From Actinostola sp. cb2023 (Eukaryota > Cnidaria > Anthozoa > Actiniaria > Actinostolidae), in contig JAUJYZ010001376.1 of the NCBI GenBank assembly GCA_033675265.1, forward strand, positions 175,001-239,000: a stretch of DNA of 64,000 nt, written 5' to 3'. Below are positions 51,401 through 60,400 of the stretch, in pieces; within the stretch, counting starts at the first letter, position 1, and the number at the start of each line of letters is the position of its first letter. Position numbers and translations under genes: made by a program. The notes beneath the pieces are model-generated. The model was not told the origin of the DNA, ran no database searches, and saw only the letters and a program-made list of their open reading frames with translations.

Positions 51401-54400
51401 GATACCTGGGAAAGTTCCAACTTGCAACAGATAGCACTGCATTCACTGGTAGAAAACCAAGAAGTAGTACGTACTTCCGTGGTAGTATTGCCTGTCTGCA
51501 TGTATACAACGTAGCGTTGAATGGATATCAGTTGCGTTCACTCAAGAAATACTGCTTCCGAGGTAAGTCATGTTGTGATTTGGTAAATCCGGGGGGTGGG
51601 GGTGGGGGTGGGGGGGGGGGGGGGGGGGGGGGGGGTGGGAGTTTACGGATTAATCACCGCTCTATCTCTACTACCACTAATACTGTTCTTCTATCATCAT
51701 TATCACCGCATGAGATCGTTGTTCTATCTTAGTGTTGTTACTCATGTTGTGTTTGTTTTGCTTTATTTTATAGCCAGACCAACTGCCAGACCTACTCCAC
51801 GTAAGTTTTATTTCGCTGTTATGTAAAGAAAGATTATCAGTATGTATATACCTAATTGCACAAACGTTGTTAGTTATTTAAAATAAGACATCTTAAAATC
51901 AACAACCTTTCTATTCAGACATGTAGAATCTTTAGTTGAAGAGGTCTTGGATTTTGAAAACATGAAAATATGCTCTTCAATAAAAAAAAAAAGAAAAGAA
52001 AACCCGAACAGTGTTTCTACAATAATGTGCGTTACGTTTTTGAAAGAGCTCTTCTAAAAAGAAAGAAAGAAACGCACAGATCGCCTCGGTATTACTTCAT
52101 TATTCAAATGATATTCTATGGGAGGTTTTATGGAATCTTTTTCTGACGTCAAAATCTGTCGCGAGTGGCCGTCAAACCGTCATGTTACTTGCTCAAAACT
52201 TCAATTTTAGATCGGTGAAGTCTAAAATCTGTCAAATATACCAAATATATTTACTTATAAACAAACAAACAAATGTCAGCTAGTTGCTTGAAGAAAAACT
52301 AACAGACTTTGAAAGTTAAGTTCGAACATTTTGTAGATCTTGACGGCCACTACGTCACACGTAAAACCTCCCATGCGTTTTTGGAAAAGCTCAGTCTTCA
52401 AAATGAGGACATTCACAGATACCTCTTGTGTTGTTACAATTTTCAAGAGAGATCTTCTATGTATTAATTTTGTGGTAAATTTGATCTGCATGTAACCTAT
52501 CAACTTTGTACTTTCCCATCCATCGTTGCGGTCATAGCTTCAAGGGCCATCGGCGTAAGCTGTCACGTGTCACCCTCTTTAAATAAAGTCATTTATTTAT
52601 GATTTATTATTCAATGATTCATGTATTATTTTCAACCCGATAACGCTCATGCAATTAGGTATATATAAACAATTAGCCATTACCTAAACGAGCATGTTGA
52701 AATTAGTATCTGTGCAAAGTGTGATGTGATTTGAGCGAATTCTGTCGGAATTATAAACTTTTGAAATTGTGTTGTCCAGCCAAAATTTTACAGTGAATGT
52801 ATGGTTTGACTGGACAACGCCAAATATTTACAGAGTTTGTATGGGAAAATAGACATCTTTGATGCCCTCTAGCATCGTCAATATTAAGCCGAAGTTCACC
52901 AAACTTTCCAGACTAGCTAAGATTGATCTGCTCTCTCAGAAAATGATGCCCACTTTTGCTAGTTTCTTATTGAATATAGTTTTACGGACTTGGTCCCAGT
53001 CCCCTGCTCGTTTTGGTAATGGCTATACAAAATAGCCAATACGAAATACAACATTATCTAAACCGTAAATTAAAAGTATCTCCAGTTAATAATGAGTTGT
53101 GCTTGAATTATTTCCCAGGTCTACCTTCCGTCCTTGCCATATATCCACTGGACAGTAAGTACGGTGGACGCGATATTGGAGGACGCCGCAGCCCAACAGG
53201 TCGATTTAGGAATATCGGCTACGCAGTAGGTCCATTCGGTTGGCCCCAGACCTCCATCAGGCTTCTGGGCAGTAGTACAAGCTATGTCGAGTTCCCCAAT
53301 TACGGTAAACTTGATGCACGCAACTCCATAACTATCCTAGCCTGGATCTTCCATAGTGGAAAGAGTGGTCCTATTGTTACCTATAATCCAGGGCCTCGTT
53401 GGGGGGTTCACTTTTGGATGACCTCACACAGGACCATCTTCCTGCGATTTGTCAATCGAAATGGTGCAATGACGACCCCCCTGGTTGGGTACAATAGAGT
53501 ACCTTACCGAGCATGGACCTACGTCGGTGGTACGTACAACCGAAACACTGGAATAGCGACACTCTGGGTCAACGGAAGAGCCATAGTACACAAAAAAATT
53601 GGTAGAATCACCTTGGCAACCAATGCTCCAATCAGAATTGGTGCCAAAATTCGTGACAATCGATACTTCCGTGGACGAGTAGCTTGTGTGCAAATCTACA
53701 GTGTGGCCTTGAATATCCACCAAATTAGACAAGCAAGGAAAACCTGCTTCAGAGGTAAGTGAGACAAGGGTCTTGTATGAAAACTTAGCAAAATTAGATG
53801 ATTGTCCATTGCTGTCGATTCTTTGTTGCGTTCTTTGTATCATTGCTATACAAATATTTCATGTATTTGGTCGTTTGCGTTTGTTTCTAGGCGCTCCACC
53901 GCAACCTACAGGCACTACCCAAGCACCACCAAGACCAGGTAAGATGTCACCTTATAGAGTCGTTTTTGTATGAGTGAGAAGTAGTTACGGTACGGTACGT
54001 GCGGTGACCGTGTTCAAGCATTCTGATTGGTTGAGCAACGATTTTGCGCGCTGTGATTGGTTGAATAGACGTCTTCGATTCCGTACCGTGACCGTAATAC
54101 CGTAGGTTTCCCACTTATACCGAAACGACTCTATCAATTTATGAATAAAAGTGGACTTAAGACTGCATAAACTATGGGAATATTTTGCAACAGAACATAA
54201 CATTAAAAATCGTCTTATTTTTATCCAACAGTATGCAAATCCCGTCTCGACCTTGCTTTCCTCATCGATGGATCTGGAAGTATTGAACGCGTTGGGCGTG
54301 GCAACTTTGCCCGCATATTGCGTTTTGTTCGTGAAATGGTTCAGCGTCTTCCCATTGGCCGTAGAAGGACTCGTATCGCTGTCGGCCTGTACTCGTCTCG

Positions 54401-57400
54401 AGCATACCTGATCTTCGGCTTCAACCGATATAATGGCCTAACCTCTGTCTTGAATGCCATCTCTCGCATAAGATACCCACGTGGAGGTACGAGGATAGGG
54501 AAAGCTCTGTCCTTTGCACGAAGACGAATTTTCGCTGGCCGTGCACCTAGAGGTAGAAAGAGGGTACTTATTGTCATCACTGATGGAATCTCACAGGACA
54601 GAATCTCAACTCCTGCCAGGAACCTGAAGGTATACAGTAAAGTAGAAGTCTTTGTACTTGGTATTGGCTCAAAAGTTAAAGTCCACCAGCTTCGACGAAT
54701 AGCTACTGATAACAGCCACGTGGTTCTGTCCGATTTCCGAAAGCTTCGACGCATCGTGACATCGATGAAGAAGAGAGTATGCTGTAAGTATTTTAGATTG
54801 ATGAATATAGCTAATTGCATAATCGTTGTCGGGTTGAAAATCATGAAAGCTATGACCAAAAGGAATTCTGGGAAATTAAAACTCTCAAATAACACCGTCA
54901 AATGATCAACCTTTTTATCCAGACTTATAGGATCTTAGTTAAATAGCTCATATACCTTCAAAACTACGAGAACATTGAATATATCTGTATGTAATGCGGG
55001 TCATGAACTGATTTCCCATCCATCCTTGCGGTCTCAGCTTCTATGATTTATGATTTTCAACCCGACAACGATTATGCAATTAGCTATATATAATATATAG
55101 CTGCAATATATATATCGTACAATCATCGTGTTCCATTCGTATAGCCATCGTCTTCCACTCGCACGATGATCGTTTTCTAGTCGCCCGATCATAGCCTTAC
55201 TACGCACTTGTTTGATTCTCGTCTTCCTCCCATGCAACTCTCTGTGAACGACCAATGTTTCCACATCTATTGAATGACAACTTAGTAGAATGCTAATGAG
55301 TTTTTTTTCTTTTTCTCTTTAGTTCCCAGAAAACCAGGTAAGCACTTGTAATATCCCAGAGTGTTTATTCGTAACTAACGTATCTGACGCATTTTGTAGG
55401 TCGTTCTCGTTATTGTTTCCAGCTGTTTGAATCGATGTTACACAGATAACAGGCAGGATAATTGATAGCTTTAAACGAAAAGTATTAAGTAAAGTAACAT
55501 TATTTAACGTCGGTAACTCATGACAGTCATCTTCAAGAATTACTGATAAACTTGAGGCCGATGGTGTGTACTTTACTCCCCTCTCTCCAGCCAACAGTGC
55601 TCTTTTTTTTACGAGTATTTAAAAGCTGAAGCCACAGGGATTAGAGAGAAGTCGAAACAAGTGTGTGAGGTCACCGAGAATCGAACTGCGGACCTCTCTC
55701 ACACGGGTTTGATTTCATTTGAACATCAGCTTTCTAAGGCAAAACTGTTATGTTTTATGTTGCTAACGACGTTTTTCTTGTATATTTCCAGGTCCTACCA
55801 AGCGACCAGGTAAGAACTTAATTTTACTTAGTCGCAGAAGTGACTTATAGTTACCCAGTATTTTGCTACATTCCGCAATGTCTAACCTATGACGCCATAC
55901 ATACATTAATTTGTATGTTAGGGGAGGCTTTATATGGATTTCTGGTCTTGTTTTCCTTCCCTTCTGCATTTTTTTCCCGTTGTGTATTCATGCACTGAAT
56001 TATCTACTGCCTGCAAAGTTTATAAATAATAGTATAGTACAGACATAAGGATTTCCAGGTCCTTGTCAAATATGGTAGTTAACCATCTACTTTTTATTAT
56101 ATTCTGTCTATGTGTATATTAACTATTCAAATTGTTATAGTTCGAGAGCCCAAAGCCCTCATCATCTATCCACTGGACAAACGACGACATTCACGTGATA
56201 TTAGCACAAGCCGAAATCCAAACGCTAGACGAGGTGGTGTCTATTTCGCTCCTGGTCCCGATGGACGAGTAGACGGTTCCACACGCTTTACTGGAGGTAG
56301 CCGCAGCTATGTACAGATTCCTTACACCAGGAAAATCGATGCTAAAAACTCCATTACTATCCTGGCTTGGATTTACCATACCGGAACCACTGGACCTATT
56401 GTGAACTACAAAATAAAAGGATTTGGCGTCCATTTTTGGATGACTGGAAGGCGAACATTATTTGCGCGCTTTGTGACCCGCCGAGGAAAGATGACAACTC
56501 CCATCACCTCACGTAGCGTTCACTACAAAGCTTGGAACTACGTTGGCGCCACCTATAACCAAAGGACAGGTGTGGCCAAGCTGTACATCAACTACAAACA
56601 AGTTGCTAGACGTAGAATTGGGAGGATCAGCCTTGCTACCAACTACCCAATCAGAATTGGTGCTATTAATGGAGATGGCCGCAGGTTCAAGGGGCGTGTC
56701 TTCTGTGTTCAAGTGTATGATAAACCTCTGTCCCTTGCTCAAATCACCAGAGTGGCTAAAAAGTGCTTCTTGAAAGGTAAACTTTAGCTTTTCAATCTTC
56801 TAGTTTTTAATTTGTTGCACATATTGATCATTAAATAAAGGTTGATTGGATATTGTTGCATGTAGGAATATATTTGTCTGGGGACACGGCTATCGCTGTA
56901 ATACATCAATTTTTGATACACATATTGTTTCTATATACTAAATAGAATCTAATTTGCTATAGTTCCTCCACCAACACCAAAACCAACCACCAAAAGACCA
57001 CCAGTTCCACCTACCAAACGTCCTGTTGGTAAGTGTTACAGTTATTTGACTATCTAAACAATTTTCACTTCCTGGAAATATCAAGACCATATTTTTTAGG
57101 ATGCCAAAATGTTATTGTTGTCTTTTCTTTTCTTTTATCACTAATTCTCTTTGAAGTAAAATAAATCTCCAACATCACATATTTCTTATAGTCTGTAGAC
57201 GTCGCATTGATCTTGGTTTCGTTCTTGATGTCACGTATGGCGTTGGCCAGAAAAACATTGGTTATGTGCGAACTTTCGTCAAGGAAATGGTCAGGCGGTT
57301 CCACATGTCACGTCGCACTACACGAGTCGGTGTTATCATTTACACATCGCATACAAGAGTTCTCTTGCGTCTGAATACCTGGAGAGGCAACGTTTACAAA

Positions 57401-60400
57401 ATCCTGAGAAGAATCAGGCTCCTACGTGGACGCCGTCACACAGGACGAGCTCTGTACTACGCTAAGCGACACCTGTTCAGTGGCAAAGCTGCGTGTGGAA
57501 GAAAAAGGGTTCTGATTGTACTCACTAGTGGATATTCCGTAGACAACATTATTACACCTTCAAGAGCATTGATGAACAATGGCGTGGAGATCGTTGCTGT
57601 GGTAACTAACTACAGAACTAACAATCAGTTCAAACGAATTGTTACCACTAAGCAACACGCCATCGTGGTTTCCTACAGATCTACCATCACTATTGTGGCT
57701 CGTTTGGCTAACAAGATCTGCTACACTCCTAAAGGTAAGAGTAAAATACTTTTCTTAATCGCGCGCAGATTTGAATCGTAAAAATGCGGCACAAATATGA
57801 CTGATATGTTATATTTGGAAAACCTCGCGAATAAGATATAGTTGTTATAACTTAAGCATGATATATTTGATAACCAAGCCTGTCAAAGCATCATTCATAG
57901 AAAATTCCAAATCAGTATTATACATTTTCAACGGTTATATTTATGTGCTGCCATGATAATAACAATTGCTCTCAAAGAAAATAACGACATTATTTAAATA
58001 TTTAATGTCTTGTCTTCCAGTGATCGTCAAAAAAGGAGTGGTTGCATGGTATAAACTTTCAAGTGCTACTGGATCACGTGATTCCAGCCGAAACAAGAAT
58101 CCATCAGCCAAGTTTGTTGGCGTGCGTTACGCCTATGGTCCAGATCGACATCCACAAGGCGCTCTGTCTTTCAGTGGAAAACGAAACAGTTACGTATTGA
58201 TTCCTAACTCTGGATGTTTGGATACACGATCTTCTATTACAATTGTTGGATGGGTGTATCCTTTAAGCGCTGGTCCTATATTCCACTTCAATCCACGAGG
58301 ATGGGGTGTCCATCTTTGGATGACAAGATCTGATGAATTGTTCGTGCGATTCGTTGGACGTCAGAATAAACGCAGCCCGTACATCAGGAGCAGAGGAATA
58401 AAACGAGGAGCCTGGAACTACATCGGCGCTACCTACGACTACAAAACAGGAATAGCCATACTATGGCTGAACTCAAGACAACTTGTTCGAAGACAAATTG
58501 GTCGCTTCACGTTTGGTCTTGCTACAAACTACGCAGTTGTCATTGGTGCTAAGCCTGGTGATCGTCGTTATTTCCGTGGACGTGTTGCTTGTATGCAAGT
58601 ATTTGGCCGAGCTTTGAATGCCCGTGAGATCAGAATGCGAATGAAGTCTTGCTTTAGACCAACACCACCTCCCAAAGGTAATAATTGATAATGTTAAACT
58701 TCACTCGTTTTCATCATTCTGGCTGGATTAGAAAAAATTGTACTGTAGTTTTTAATAACTTTTAATTAACTTTCCTTTCTATATAGTCTGTAATCGTCGA
58801 ATCGACCTTGGCTTCCTTATCGACGTATCGTCGGGTACTGGTCGACGCAACATCCGCAAGATTCGTCTTTTCGTAAAAGACATGGTTCGACGCTTCGTCG
58901 TGTCATCTCGAAAAACACGTGTAGGAATTGTCATCTATTCTTCTCGACAACGACGTGTGATTAGCATGACCCAAGTACGAGGACGCCGAAGTGTCTACCG
59001 TATCTTAGGAAGAATTAAATATTATGGAGGAAGACGATATACCGGAAAAGCTCTTAACTATGCCAAGAGATACTTGTTTGTAGGAAAACCACAGTGTGGA
59101 AAAAAGAGGGTTCTGATTGTCCTTACAAGTGGAGTGTCCGTCGATAGAGTTTGGAGACCATCCAAAGGGTTAGCGCGCATTGGTGTAGAAATCTTTGCAG
59201 TGGTAAATACAAAAGGAGCTGTACGCCAGATACAAAGGATGACAACCACCAGATATCACGTTTACGTGTCTTCTTACAGTAACTTAGTTAGAATAACCAA
59301 TCGCTTGAGAGGAAAGATCTGCGTATCTCCAAGAGGTATGTAAAGTAATTCTTTCTGTTTAATCGACTTGAAAATTCTTGTACGATTCCCGTTTGGATTG
59401 AATCAAATTACTCCGTATTGGTAAGTGAGTTAAGAAGTATATAAGTATAAACGTGAATTGTTTGCTATAGTTATTGTCAGGCGTGGAGCTGTTGCTTTGT
59501 ACAAATTGACCAGTGCCACAGGATCACGTGACGCAAGTAGAAACAAGAATCCCGCTGCCAAGTTTGTTGGTGTTCGTTACATTCGTGGACCAGACCGCCA
59601 TCCTAAGGGTGCTTTGTATTTCCGTGGAAGACGCAACAGCTATGTGTTGATTCCAAACAGTGGTTGTTTGGATACCAGGTCTTCTATTACAATTGTTGGT
59701 TGGGTGTATCCAGAGAGCGCTGGTCCTATATTCCACTTCAATCCACGAGGATGGGGTGTCCATCTTTGGATGACAAGAGCTGACGAATTGTTCATTCGAT
59801 TCGTTGGACGCAAAGGTAAAAAAAGCCCATACATTAAAAGTCGAAGGATCACACCAAGAAAATGGAACTACATCGCTGCAACGTATAACCACAAAACTGG
59901 ATTCGCCACACTGTGGAAGAACTCCAGACCAATAGCCCGTAAAAGAATCGGCCGATTCTACTCTGGTCTTGCTACAAACTACGCAGTTGTCATTGGTGCT
60001 AAGCCTGGTGATCGTCGTTATTTCCGTGGACGTGTTGCTTGTATACAAGTATTTGGCCGAGCTTTGAATGCACGTGAAATCAGAATGCGAATGAAGACTT
60101 GCTTTAGAGGTAATACATTATTTACATTATGATTTACATTATGATTGTAAGCTGCTCGGCTGCCATGGGCGCCTTTCATATGCAGCTCCAAAAAGTCCTC
60201 CATCGGTTGAGTAAAGCGCATTGAGACAATGTGAAATGCGCTATATATATATAAGAACTCACCTTTTTTAATTTTAATTTATAATTTATATACATTAAGG
60301 CCATATACATTATTATAAATATATATATATTTACAATGACATTGTTGTGCATCAGCTTTATTGTTGTCTTCTTCCTTCATGTGCTGACACTCTTGTTATA

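Noticed and set aside
54341..54901. 186-codon minus-strand ORF opposite vWA C2
   Set aside because: Shadow frame; the plus strand encodes a complete vWA with MIDAS.
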